Shown: one piece after another, positions 25,794 to 34,212 of the stretch
Numbering within the stretch: position 1 is the first letter of the stretch
Layout of the letters: each line of letters starts with the position of its first letter
DNA from: Candidatus Poribacteria bacterium
GTDB lineage: Bacteria; Poribacteria; WGA-4E; PCPOR2b
Direction of reading: 5' to 3'
Assembly: GCA_021295755.1 (NCBI GenBank)
Contig: JAGWBT010000045.1
Coordinates: 1-38,311, forward strand
Length of the DNA stretch: 38,311 nucleotides
Made by a program: the position numbers and the translations under genes
The notes under the pieces: generated by a model
What the model was told of the DNA's origin: nothing
What the model saw: only the letters and a program-made list of their open reading frames with translations
Database searches by the model: none

Positions 25794-26712
25794 ATGGCAT
25801 ATTTGATAACAGGTGGAATGGGGTGCATTGGATCCTATGTCATTCGTGACCTTCTGAACGCCGGCGAAAAAATTGTTGTGTACGATTTTATTCCTGATTT
25901 AACCATTCCCAAAATGGTGTTGACAGAGGACCAACTTGAACAGTTTACTTTCGTTCAGGGGGACATTACCGATCTCCCGCATGTGTTGCGAACGGTCCAA
26001 GAGCACCAAATCGATCGGATTATCCATCTCGCATCGTGGCAGGTGCCAGCGTGCGATGCCAACCCACCACAAGCGTTAAAGATTGTATGTGAAGGCACAA
26101 TTAATATGTTTGAGGCAGCGCGCATTTTCGGCCTCAAACGGGTTGTCTGGGCAAGTAGTGTCGCAGTCTTCGGATCGCCGGAAGATTATAATCACGAGCA
26201 GATTGCAAATGAAGTCCATGAATGAGAGATATGCAGCGCACTATTTTGATAACTACGGTGTAGACACGATAGGATTGAGATTTACCGCGGTATACGGTGT
26301 CGGACGGACACGGGGAATGAGTTCATTCTCAACGCAAATGATTGAAGCTGCTGCACATGGGAAACCCTACGTTTCTCCATTCGGCGATGATGCGATAGAT
26401 TGGCAATACGTCGAGGATGTGTCCAGATCTATTGTGATGTCGTGTACCTGTCCAGCCACAAAGACGCGTGTCTTCAACGTCAAAGGTGGAATTCGCACGG
26501 TTAAGGAAGGTGTCACTTACTTAAAGAAATTGGTGCCCAGTGCACAGATTACGCTTGAGCCGGGCGTGTTTGGAATTTCATGGGATTATGATGCGGATCC
26601 AATCGCTCAAGAGGTCGGGTTCACACCCCAATACACCATGGAGCAAGGGATCTTGAAGACGCTCAATCATTTCCGTGAGTTGGCAGGATCGGACCCGATT
26701 CAGGAACCGTGA
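25794..26712 (+). pseudogene. NAD-dependent epimerase/dehydratase, frameshifted by an internal deletion
   Basis: An extended-SDR protein encoded in two frames. The first part, from ATG 25794 (GAGGAG upstream), has the nucleotide-binding ITGGMGCIGSYV, GDITD, HLASWQ and VVWASSVAVFGSPEDY, then ends at TGA 26223-26225. The second part continues the fold in another frame from Lys codon 26212 (KSMNERYAAHYF...) through GLRFTAVYGVGRTRG and WQYVEDVSRSIV to 26712. In intact relatives about 20 residues, including the catalytic Tyr of Y-x3-K, sit between these pieces; here only the Lys side remains. The missing DNA is not a multiple of three. Neither product should be catalytic. A misassembly is the alternative. 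An upstream TTG (25785) is not the start. Confidence 0.85.
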
Positions 26713-26746
26713 TTGGCGAAGGACAAAATGTAAGATGGAGAGTGCT

Positions 26747-27202
26747 ATGGAATTTGAACTTCAAACCCTCGATCAGCGGCTTGGAAAATTTGAAGGCGTC
26801 CAGCAACAGCACGATCAACGTCTCGCAGATATTGAACGTCGATTAGGCACAATTGAAGTCCTAATTAGGGATGTCCGTGCAGAAGGGCACCGTGAGCGAG
26901 AGGCATTGCGCACTGAATTGGCAAGTCAGATTCATGAAACTCGTACAGAATTAATCGGTCACATTGAGAACGTTAGAACCGAGCTGACTAGCAAAATTGA
27001 AAGTTATCGAGAGGAAATCGTAGGAGTTCGGGGGTAAATCGCAGGAGTTCGGGGGGAAATCGCAGGAGTTCTGGGGGAAATCCTCAACGGACGAATAGAT
27101 CAACTGAGTAACAAAATTGATGGACTGTACAAGTGGATCATTGGCATCCTAATTGCAGTTGGGGTAAGCGTAATAGCGTCTCTGCTAAAGGGAATTTTCT
27201 AA
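26747..27202 (+). pseudogene. Coiled-coil protein with C-terminal membrane anchor, interrupted by a nonsense codon
   Basis: From ATG 26747 (GGAG six bases upstream) the frame encodes a long heptad-type coiled coil (LDQRLGKFEG, RLADIERRLGTIEVL, TELASQIHETRTEL). It stops at TAA 27035-27037 inside a 21-bp tandem repeat. In the same frame beyond this codon the protein would continue as further repeat units, RIDQLSNKIDGLYKW and a hydrophobic helix (IIGILIAVGVSVIASLL) to a natural stop at 27200-27202. In the other repeat copies the TAA position is GAA (Glu), so one G-to-T change explains the break. The short product would be soluble and lack its anchor. Total intact length would be 151 residues. 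Family unknown. Confidence 0.7.
27014..27076 (+). repeat. Three 21-bp tandem repeats
   Basis: Units at 27014-27034, 27035-27055 and 27056-27076 follow the pattern GAAATCGCAGGAGTTCGGGG plus G, with one or two changes each. They encode the heptad EI(A/V)GV(R/L)G. The second unit begins with TAA in place of GAA. Confidence 0.9.
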
Positions 27203-27328
27203 GAGAGTGTGTGAAGCCTATTTTAGTAGTTGCGGCGCAGAACCTGTCCTCGATTCAATCGGGATTCCTAACTTGGAGATGGCCGGTGATTTAGCCACAA
27301 CCAACCTATAACCATGGGAGATCACAAA

Positions 27329-28405
27329 ATGAAGCTAGGCGCATTTATGATGCCGCTGCACCCCCCGGACAAAGACCGGACGGAGTGTTTTGAAGAGGAC
27401 ATCGATTTAATTGTCCTCGCTGATGAATTGGGATTTACCGAAGCTTGGATTGGGCAGCATCACACGGTCGCCTGGGAACCCATTCCATCTAACGATGTGT
27501 TTATCGGCAACGTCCTACCGCGCACGAAGAACATCCGCCTCGGCACCGGTGTGTCTATCATCCCCCAGCACCACCCGGTCAACACCGCGGTTCGCCTTGC
27601 GTTTCTTGATCATCTCGCTCGTGGCCGTCTGAATTGTGGATTTGGGCAAGGCGGGGTAGCAACTGACTGGGGGCTATTCGACTTACCTGATCCCAAAACG
27701 CAGGGGCTGATGACCATGGAGGCAATTGACACCATCCTCAAGTTGTGGCAAACGGACCCACCCTTCGAGTTCAACGGGGATTTCTGGAATATCAAACTTG
27801 AAACCCTCGATCACGAACGTGGAATTGGAGTACTGCTCCAACCTTACCAAAAACCGCACCCACCGATCGCTATGAGCATTGTAAGAGGAAACTCGATGGC
27901 AGCCCGGACAGCGGGTCAACGCGGCTTTATACCTATAAGCACGAACCTTGTATCAGAGGTAACCCTTGCAAATCATTGGGAAACCTATTGCGCCGGTGCT
28001 GAAGACGCTGGACTGCCCACACCGAACCGATCAGACTGGCGCATCTCGCGCAGTATCTTTGTCGGAGAATCGACTGAAGAAGCATGGGAGCACGCAATAA
28101 ATGGGAGTTTTATCGGTGCATATGATTACCTGATCACTGTTCTTACAAAAGCAAATATGCTCAATATTCTGAAAGATGATCCGGATTTCCCCGATGAGGA
28201 TATAACGCCAGAATATGTTCTTAAGAAAATCTGTATCATCGGTGATGTGGCAGAATGTATCCGTCGTCTTGAAGAGGTGTGGGAACAGTCCGGTGGATTT
28301 GGCACACTGCTGATGATCACACATGATTGGGATGACAGAGATACATGGAGACGTTCCCAAGAGTTGCTAGCGAGTGAGGTTATTCCTGCGATGCCAACAA
28401 TTTAA
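27329..28405 (+). CDS. Luciferase-like (LLM-class) flavin-dependent monooxygenase
   Basis: A 358-residue TIM-barrel enzyme of the bacterial-luciferase superfamily. Typical segments are KLGAFMMPLHPP, LADELGFTEAWIGQHH, RTKNIRLGTGVSIIPQHHPV and LDHLARGRLNCGFGQGG, which build the F420/FMNH2 site. ATG 27329 has GGGAG 8 bases upstream; ATG 27314 is an alternative. The next gene, 18 bases downstream, is a flavin reductase, which suggests FMNH2 rather than F420 as the reductant. Substrates of relatives include alkanals, sulfonates, chelators and polyketides. The target compound is unknown. Confidence 0.92.
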   Translation: MKLGAFMMPLHPPDKDRTECFEEDIDLIVLADELGFTEAWIGQHHTVAWEPIPSNDVFIGNVLPRTKNIRLGTGVSIIPQHHPVNTAVRLAFLDHLARGRLNCGFGQGGVATDWGLFDLPDPKTQGLMTMEAIDTILKLWQTDPPFEFNGDFWNIKLETLDHERGIGVLLQPYQKPHPPIAMSIVRGNSMAARTAGQRGFIPISTNLVSEVTLANHWETYCAGAEDAGLPTPNRSDWRISRSIFVGESTEEAWEHAINGSFIGAYDYLITVLTKANMLNILKDDPDFPDEDITPEYVLKKICIIGDVAECIRRLEEVWEQSGGFGTLLMITHDWDDRDTWRRSQELLASEVIPAMPTI

Positions 28406-28423
28406 GAATAGACAAGGAGGAGA

Positions 28424-28915
28424 ATGATGGCGTTCGATCCGATGCTTCAAAGGCAGATTATGGGCCGTTTCGCAACTGGGGTCACGGTAGTGACAACGCG
28501 GTATGGCGAACAGATTTCGGGAATGACGGCAAACGCTGTCATGTCTCTTTCGCTTGACCCGCCGCTAGTCGTGGTTTCTGTAGACCATCAGAGCAATATG
28601 CACGGACACTTGACGCAAGGTCAGTGTTATGCAATAAATGTGCTCAGACACGACCAAGAGGATCTTTCCCGTCGGTTTGCCAAACCAGGGCCCAAGGATT
28701 TTTCAGACCTAAATCTGACAGTGGCAGAAACCGGGGCTCCCATTTTCGTTGACGTACTCGCTTATATAGACTGCCGGGTTGTTGAGGTAGCACCCGCCGG
28801 CGATCACGATATGTTCATTGGCGAACCCGTTGCCGGTGAAACTTACGATGGCGAGCCACTTATCTTCTATAGTGGACAGTATGCCCAATTGGAGGTCGCA
28901 CCAACAACCTCCTAG
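28424..28915 (+). CDS. Flavin reductase family protein (FMN reductase component)
   Basis: A 163-residue flavin reductase-like domain protein (split-barrel fold). FATGVTVVTT, SGMTANAVMSLSLDPPLVVVSV and CYAINVL are the family hallmarks; the later GDHDMFIGEPV supplies the conserved His/Asp region. AAGGAGGAG precedes two consecutive ATG codons (28424 and 28427). It is probably the NAD(P)H:FMN reductase that feeds the upstream LLM monooxygenase, forming a two-component system. A hairpin at 29096-29114 (ATCCCGG / CCGGGGAT) lies downstream but lacks a T run. Confidence 0.93.
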   Translation: MMAFDPMLQRQIMGRFATGVTVVTTRYGEQISGMTANAVMSLSLDPPLVVVSVDHQSNMHGHLTQGQCYAINVLRHDQEDLSRRFAKPGPKDFSDLNLTVAETGAPIFVDVLAYIDCRVVEVAPAGDHDMFIGEPVAGETYDGEPLIFYSGQYAQLEVAPTTS

Positions 28916-29200
28916 AAGGTCTGCAAAAGATGTCTCTCGGCGCGGCGTCTTGATGTTTGCGGTGACGGGAATTATCGCGGAATTCGTTTCAATCCAGACG
29001 TGAAACGCGCACAGATTCTCTTCGTATTTCGCTCATTACCTTTTCCTGTCAGTTTTTGACTCACCATTGCTTTCTCTCCCTATCCCATGCCGAGGATCCC
29101 GGTTTACCGGGGATTGCTAGCCACGATAACGCCTTTGGCACACTGACCCCTCAAATGTAGATATTACCAATCAAAGAAAAACTATAGCAAGGAGAACACA

Positions 29201-30478
29201 ATGGAAAAGGTTCCAATCTGCCTAGTGGGTTGTGGTGGTATGGGGCATCGCCATGTCATGGGGTATAAAGAACTGAAGGACAGCGGCATCGGCAACCTCG
29301 ATTTAATAGCTGTCTGCGATATTCGACAGGAGAACGCAGAATTGGTGGCGAACGAAGCCGGGCATCTGCTTGGTAGAAGACCGATGGTTTTCACCGATCT
29401 AGATCAGGTCCTCGCTCACCCAAATATCGCAGCTGTTGATGTCGTTACGGACGGTTCAACCCATCACGCGGTCGGGGTGCCGGCACTTGAGGCGGGAAAA
29501 CATACAATGGTTGAAAAACCGTTGGGGATTACGATACGTGCCTGTCAAGCAATGATTGACGCTGCTCAGCGCAGCGGTGCAATACTCGCAACGGCGGAAA
29601 ATTATCGCCGGGACACGCCCAACCGATTGGTACGAGCGATTATTGATGCAGGGTTGCTAGGCGATCCTTACCTTATGATCCAGACCTCTCTCGGAGGTGG
29701 CGATACCATGGCTATCACCCCTTGGCGACACCTCAAGGAGAAAGGTGCGATCGGCTTAGACATGGGGGTTCATTACGCTGACATTATCCGCTACTATATG
29801 GGTGAATATAGCGGGATTTTTGGCCGGGGACTTATCGTTGAACCTGTGCGCCGCAAGCCAGACCATGCGGATCATCCGCTAATTTCCTACCGGGAACGCG
29901 TCAAGAGTTACCCGGACAGCGTAGAAGCGACCGGTGAGGATTCAGTGATTGCGCTGTACACAATGGAGTCAGGGGCTATTGTTCAACTCTCATATGTTGG
30001 CGGCGGACGTGGCAGTCAAGGCTGGGAACGGAGTGTTCACGGCCGCTGGGGCGCTGTGTATGCCCCCGGAGAACGTAACGGCAATCCGGTGGTGCTGCGT
30101 TTGGAGGGCCGGGAACTAAAGGGAAAAGAGATTCTATCGCTTCTGCCTCAATTTGAACTCAACGAAATAACGGAACGCTTTTTTGGCAAAGGGGGCGTTG
30201 AATATGAACCACCAGTAGACGCGCCTGAGCCCGGAATCGCGGTTGATGCCAAACATCTAGCCATTGAATACCACGATTTCGGTCAGGCAATCCGCAACGG
30301 AACAAATCCCGAAGTGGATGGTGAAGGTGGTATGAAAGCGGTTGCTGCAATAGTTGGGGCATACGAATCTGCTCTGGCTAAACGCTCCGTGAGCATGGAA
30401 AGTGTATTGTCCGGTGAGGTACGGGAGTACCAAGTGGACATTGATGCAGCACTAGGACTTGATACACCCGTGAATTAG
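29201..30478 (+). CDS. Gfo/Idh/MocA family oxidoreductase (3)
   Basis: A 425-residue oxidoreductase. The dinucleotide-binding ICLVGCGGMGHRH opens the Rossmann domain, VEKPLGITIRA carries the catalytic Lys, and GAIGLDMGVHYADIIRYYMGE carries the Asp/His pair. It is longer than the usual 330-380 because of a segment after about 210 (RKPDHADHPLISYRERVK). AAGGAG stands 9 bases before the ATG. It starts a five-gene run with short gaps (40 bases to the cupin gene). Substrate unknown. Confidence 0.92.
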   Translation: MEKVPICLVGCGGMGHRHVMGYKELKDSGIGNLDLIAVCDIRQENAELVANEAGHLLGRRPMVFTDLDQVLAHPNIAAVDVVTDGSTHHAVGVPALEAGKHTMVEKPLGITIRACQAMIDAAQRSGAILATAENYRRDTPNRLVRAIIDAGLLGDPYLMIQTSLGGGDTMAITPWRHLKEKGAIGLDMGVHYADIIRYYMGEYSGIFGRGLIVEPVRRKPDHADHPLISYRERVKSYPDSVEATGEDSVIALYTMESGAIVQLSYVGGGRGSQGWERSVHGRWGAVYAPGERNGNPVVLRLEGRELKGKEILSLLPQFELNEITERFFGKGGVEYEPPVDAPEPGIAVDAKHLAIEYHDFGQAIRNGTNPEVDGEGGMKAVAAIVGAYESALAKRSVSMESVLSGEVREYQVDIDAALGLDTPVN

Positions 30479-30518
30479 ACATTTTCAATCAACCACCCAT
30501 TTTGAGGAGGAGAAAACC

Positions 30519-31172
30519 ATGGGTTTCACGGTCTATGATTGTCGTAAAGACATCCGCAATATCTTGGTGACCCCGCAGATACGTGCCCGTTTTTGTCGCA
30601 TGGAGCCGGGACCAGGCTCGCTTGATAAGTATCACACCCACGATTTGGGCCATGAGATCTTTATCATTCTGTCGGGACGGGTAGAATTCAGGATCAACGG
30701 CGAAACCAAAGAGCTAGGCCCGGGACAAATGTGCTATGCCCTCGCGGACGAGCCTCATTCGGTGCGAGTTCTTGGGGATGAACCGGTGTATATGTATCTC
30801 TCAGTGACACCTCATATCCAACCGACTCACACCCAGTATGCTGACGATGGGGAACGTCTCCCGCCCCAGTTCAGACCGTCCAGCGACTATGACACGGAGA
30901 CAGATTCTACCACGCCGATTGACGCGCTTATTGACCATCATGTTGGTACAGCGCGATCGGTGGCGGACATGGCGCAGAACAGCGCCCAGATCCAAGAGCA
31001 GATGGCGGCTGCCCTCAAACAGGCGTTATCATCGGGGGACGAGAAAGCTGCTGCTGAGATACGAGATGTCATGTGGGAACCTCTGTTAGAGACTTTCAAA
31101 AAGGTCAATGAAATGGCCGCAGAATGGAACACACTTACCCCACGAGCAGGAACACTTCGCACTTATCGTTGA
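30519..31172 (+). CDS. Cupin-domain protein with helical C-terminal extension
   Basis: A 217-residue protein. The N-terminal cupin barrel (about 1-110) shows a full metal site: His39, His41 and Glu46 (KYHTHDLGHEIF) with His80 (ADEPHSVRV), the usual 3-His/1-Glu pattern. The rest (about 130-205) is alpha-helical and Gln/Ala/Glu-rich (SVADMAQNSAQIQEQMAAALKQ), possibly a dimerisation helix. GAGGAGGAG precedes the ATG. The position between two Gfo/Idh genes points to an isomerase, dioxygenase or small-molecule-binding role in the same pathway. Function not assignable from sequence. Confidence 0.85.
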   Translation: MGFTVYDCRKDIRNILVTPQIRARFCRMEPGPGSLDKYHTHDLGHEIFIILSGRVEFRINGETKELGPGQMCYALADEPHSVRVLGDEPVYMYLSVTPHIQPTHTQYADDGERLPPQFRPSSDYDTETDSTTPIDALIDHHVGTARSVADMAQNSAQIQEQMAAALKQALSSGDEKAAAEIRDVMWEPLLETFKKVNEMAAEWNTLTPRAGTLRTYR

Positions 31173-31204
31173 AGTGTGTCGCCTGAAAAATGGAGGGAAA
31201 CAGT

Positions 31205-32287
31205 ATGTCAACAGTACGAATTGGCGTTGTTGGATGCGGTGCAATCGCTCAAGTCCAACATCTTCCCAACTTGCTTGAACTTGACGATGAATTTGAAGTG
31301 CCTATCGTCTGCGACGTGTCACCGGGACAGGCAGAATATGTGGCTCGCAGGTTCAAAGTTCCCCAGTATGTCACCGATATTCGCGATATGCTAGCGGCAG
31401 ACATCGACGCGGTACTGCTCTGCCATACGGATCCCAAGACTGAGGCAGCGGTACAAGCCTTTGAGGCGGGAAAGCATGTTTTCATCGAAAAGCCCATCTG
31501 TACCTCCTTGCAGGAGGCCGATGCGATGATCGATGCAATGCGAAAATCGGGGAAGGTTGGCCAAGCGGGATACATGAAGGTATACGAACCAGCCTTTGAG
31601 ATGGCGAAACGCGAAGTTGATACGATGGACGATATTAAATTTGTGCAGACCAATCATCTGCATCCGAGCAATGAGCTCCACCTGAGCCATTTCAAGGTCA
31701 AGCGGTTCAATGATCTGCCGCCCGCTGCCATGATGGAACGGCAGGAAGCATCTAGAGCCGCACGGCGCGAAGCGTTTGGGAATCTCTTTGAGAAGGCTGA
31801 ATCTTGCGGCATCGCCTACGGTCTCATCCACGACCTTTACAGCCTACGAACTATGCTAGGTGTACCGAGCGCCGTCATCAGCACAGAAATTTGGAACGAC
31901 CGCCGAGCTATAACAACTATCTTGGAATATCCCAACGGAGCGCGTTGCGTCGTCAGCCGAGTAGATCTCAACAAGTTGTGGGATTTCAAGCAGACCCTTG
32001 AGATCTACAGCGAAGCCAAGCGGGTCATCCTCTCGTACCCAACCGGCTTTTCGCGTCGGGTGCTTACAAAGTTGGTCGTGCAGGGTATTGACGAGGAAGG
32101 TAACAGTTTCTACAAGGAACCAGCAATTCCGTGGGACAGCGGGTTTACCCGCGAGCTGCTCCACCTCCGCGAGTGTATCACCCAAAGCACCCCTTCGCGC
32201 TCTTCACTCGTAGATGCGCGGGACGATATTGCGCTCATCATCGACATCACCAAAGCGTATATTACCCGGTCGCCCGTCTATCGATAA
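31205..32287 (+). CDS. Gfo/Idh/MocA family oxidoreductase (4)
   Basis: A 360-residue oxidoreductase with IGVVGCGAIAQVQHLPNL at the start and the EKP motif in VFIEKPICTSLQEAD. The central part has an unusual basic, Met-rich helix (AMMERQEASRAARREAF) where relatives hold a glycine-rich active-site loop. GGAGGG lies 8 bases before ATG 31205; ATG 31190 would overlap this site and is rejected. It follows the cupin gene by 32 bases and precedes the VOC gene by 12, so all are probably one transcript. Confidence 0.9.
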   Translation: MSTVRIGVVGCGAIAQVQHLPNLLELDDEFEVPIVCDVSPGQAEYVARRFKVPQYVTDIRDMLAADIDAVLLCHTDPKTEAAVQAFEAGKHVFIEKPICTSLQEADAMIDAMRKSGKVGQAGYMKVYEPAFEMAKREVDTMDDIKFVQTNHLHPSNELHLSHFKVKRFNDLPPAAMMERQEASRAARREAFGNLFEKAESCGIAYGLIHDLYSLRTMLGVPSAVISTEIWNDRRAITTILEYPNGARCVVSRVDLNKLWDFKQTLEIYSEAKRVILSYPTGFSRRVLTKLVVQGIDEEGNSFYKEPAIPWDSGFTRELLHLRECITQSTPSRSSLVDARDDIALIIDITKAYITRSPVYR

Positions 32288-32299
32288 GGAGGATAAACG

Positions 32300-32707
32300 A
32301 TGGATGCGAGCCTTTGGAATATCGGTATCAAGGTGGAGGATCTGGATGCGGAGATCGGCTTTTTTGAGGAATTGGGCGCCAAACTGTTAAGTCGTGGCTC
32401 ACGCATTAGGGAAGATGGAGCACATCCCCATGCGTTGCTGGAGTTCGGTGGAACCCGCCTCTTTCTGACCCCGAAACCGGTCTTTCAGGAGGCGCTCAAC
32501 CATCCGCTCATGCCCGGACTGACTCACGCGGTGTTTGAGGTCGATGACTTGGACGAGGCATACCAACGACTTATCGCGTTAGGCACGGAAGTGCTCCTAG
32601 AACCGGTGGAGATTAGCACCGATTTTGGGTCACGCCGAATCTCTTTTTACAGATCGCCCAACGGTCTTGTCTTTGAGGTGATGCAGATTATAGAATCGAA
32701 GGTGTAG
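32300..32707 (+). CDS. VOC-family (glyoxalase/dioxygenase-fold) protein
   Basis: A 135-residue vicinal-oxygen-chelate protein made of two beta-alpha-beta-beta-beta modules. Module 1 starts with WNIGIKVEDLDAEIGFFEELGAKLL and includes HPHALLEFGGTRLFL; module 2 has THAVFEVDDLDEAYQRLIALGTEVL and ends with SPNGLVFEVMQ. AAGGAGG is 6 or so bases before the ATG. VOC proteins act as isomerases, lyases or dioxygenases with a divalent metal; the Glu of VFEV is a likely ligand. It lies between a Gfo/Idh gene and a PhyH gene in a tight run. Reaction unknown. Confidence 0.88.
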   Translation: MDASLWNIGIKVEDLDAEIGFFEELGAKLLSRGSRIREDGAHPHALLEFGGTRLFLTPKPVFQEALNHPLMPGLTHAVFEVDDLDEAYQRLIALGTEVLLEPVEISTDFGSRRISFYRSPNGLVFEVMQIIESKV

Positions 32708-32744
32708 TTTATTCGTCACCTTTGAAGCGAAAGGAAAACGAACT

Positions 32745-33965
32745 ATGCAAGTCAATCCACAACAGCTGCTTGACGATGGCTATATCATTCTGCGCGAGGT
32801 CATTCCGCCGGGGCAGCTAGAAGAACTGCGCGACTGTTTCGAAACGCTAGTTGAGCGGCAGAAGGTCATCTGGACGGAGGAACGCCAACCTGACGATCCA
32901 CCGGGAGGCTATTGGGAAACCGCAGCGCAACCGCGTGTATTCTTCGATGGTGTCGCTGACGAGACAACCGCTAAAGCGGTGGAGTTTTGCTTGCACGAAA
33001 ATACTTTGGGCGTCAGCCGCCAACTGATGCAGGCACCGGAGGCTTCCCCAACACTGATGGCTCTGATGTGCAGCCCGGTGCGAGATCATGGACCTGCCAA
33101 CTGGCATCGCGATATTGATCCCGTTACACAGGCACCTCTACGGGGTATGCAGATGGATGTGATTGACAATGCACCGGCTTACGTCCAATGGAACATCCCC
33201 CTCTATGATGACAGCGTATTTTGGGTCGTGCCGAAAAGTCACAAACGCCCTAACACAGAAACGGAAAATGACCACTTGGCGACAAAGGGACGGGAGCCAA
33301 TACCGGGTGGGATGCCGGTGGAACTTAACGCCGGTGACGGTATCGTCTATATCCACATGATGCTGCACTGGGGAAGTAACTACAGCCCAAAGTTACGGCG
33401 GACGGTGCATCTTGGTTATCGCTCTTTCGGCGGTCCTATTTATCCCTTGGTCAACCACTTCTACTGGCATCCGGATTTCACGACGCGCATGCCGCAAGAG
33501 ACACGAGAACGGTTTAAGCATTTCTATCAACTACACGAACAACAGTGTGATGTGATTGAATCCACTTTCCGCGCCATCCTCGCTAAAGATGCGGAGGCAT
33601 TCCGCAATGGACTTGTGACACTTCATCCCGGCGAAGCATGGCGGATGGTATGTGTGGTCTATCTATCCAAATTGGTGGAAAAAACGCACACATTGAAACA
33701 GTCGAATGTCGCTAACCTACCGTTTGAGGAGCGTGTGGCTGCCATCTCGGAGCACCAGCTCAATTTCTATCTGTTCGAGGACTTTTCTCGCCGCTTCTCG
33801 GCAGAGGAGGCTGACCTACTTTGGAATCGGTTTCGGACGCTTTATGATAAAATGCAGGAGGAGATAGACCGGTCTGTTCCTAACTTGGAGTCTCGACAGG
33901 ACCGGTTATTGCTGACTGACATGCCCGCTGATTTCGATGTGGAGGACTTTATCAATAGTTGGTAG
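32745..33965 (+). CDS. Phytanoyl-CoA dioxygenase (PhyH) family protein, long form
   Basis: A 406-residue Fe(II)/2-oxoglutarate oxygenase. The iron triad can be read as His121 and Asp123 (NWHRDIDPV) and His208 (MMLHWGSNYSP); Arg218 or Arg219 (KLRRTVHLGYR) would bind the co-substrate. VPKSHKRPN (162-170) fits the core fold. The C-terminal third (from about 245) is a helical extension lacking in the shorter PhyH at 2634. AAAGGAAAA precedes the ATG. It ends the five-gene run; a cluster of palindromic repeats follows at once. Substrate unknown. Confidence 0.9.
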   Translation: MQVNPQQLLDDGYIILREVIPPGQLEELRDCFETLVERQKVIWTEERQPDDPPGGYWETAAQPRVFFDGVADETTAKAVEFCLHENTLGVSRQLMQAPEASPTLMALMCSPVRDHGPANWHRDIDPVTQAPLRGMQMDVIDNAPAYVQWNIPLYDDSVFWVVPKSHKRPNTETENDHLATKGREPIPGGMPVELNAGDGIVYIHMMLHWGSNYSPKLRRTVHLGYRSFGGPIYPLVNHFYWHPDFTTRMPQETRERFKHFYQLHEQQCDVIESTFRAILAKDAEAFRNGLVTLHPGEAWRMVCVVYLSKLVEKTHTLKQSNVANLPFEERVAAISEHQLNFYLFEDFSRRFSAEEADLLWNRFRTLYDKMQEEIDRSVPNLESRQDRLLLTDMPADFDVEDFINSW

Positions 33966-33987
33966 GTTCTGTTGACATTTAACAAAT

Positions 33988-34140
33988 GGAACGGAGAGCT
34001 CCGTTCCCTACGAAATATACGCGCTTCTACGTTCCGCTTCGTAGTGAACAACGATCGTTGTTCACTACCACCCATTGTATTTTTTTCTACGTATATCGTC
34101 CTGCTGGCTATGGGGCGGGCAAGATGCCCGACCTACGGAG
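33988..34140. repeat. Nested palindromic repeat cluster (MITE- or REP-like)
   Basis: Three structures lie in 150 bases: a 9-bp-arm hairpin with a 2-base loop (33988-34007, GGAACGGAG / CTCCGTTCC), a perfect 28-bp palindrome (34041-34068, beginning GTAGTGAACA), and CGGGC-AAGAT-GCCCG (34116-34130) followed by ACCTACGG. Imperfect symmetric ACGTATAT/ATATACG stretches flank the central palindrome. The gap has no gene. The design is that of dispersed intergenic repeats and may also end the upstream transcript. Confidence 0.75.
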
Positions 34141-34212
34141 AGAGGATATTGTTGGGTTTCACGGTTCCCCGTTCAACCCAACTACGTGATGTTGGATGCA
34201 AACAGAACCTAG

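Noticed and set aside
29134-29150. TTTGGCAC sequence as a -24 element of a sigma54 promoter
   Set aside because: There is no TTGC-type -12 element at the required spacing.
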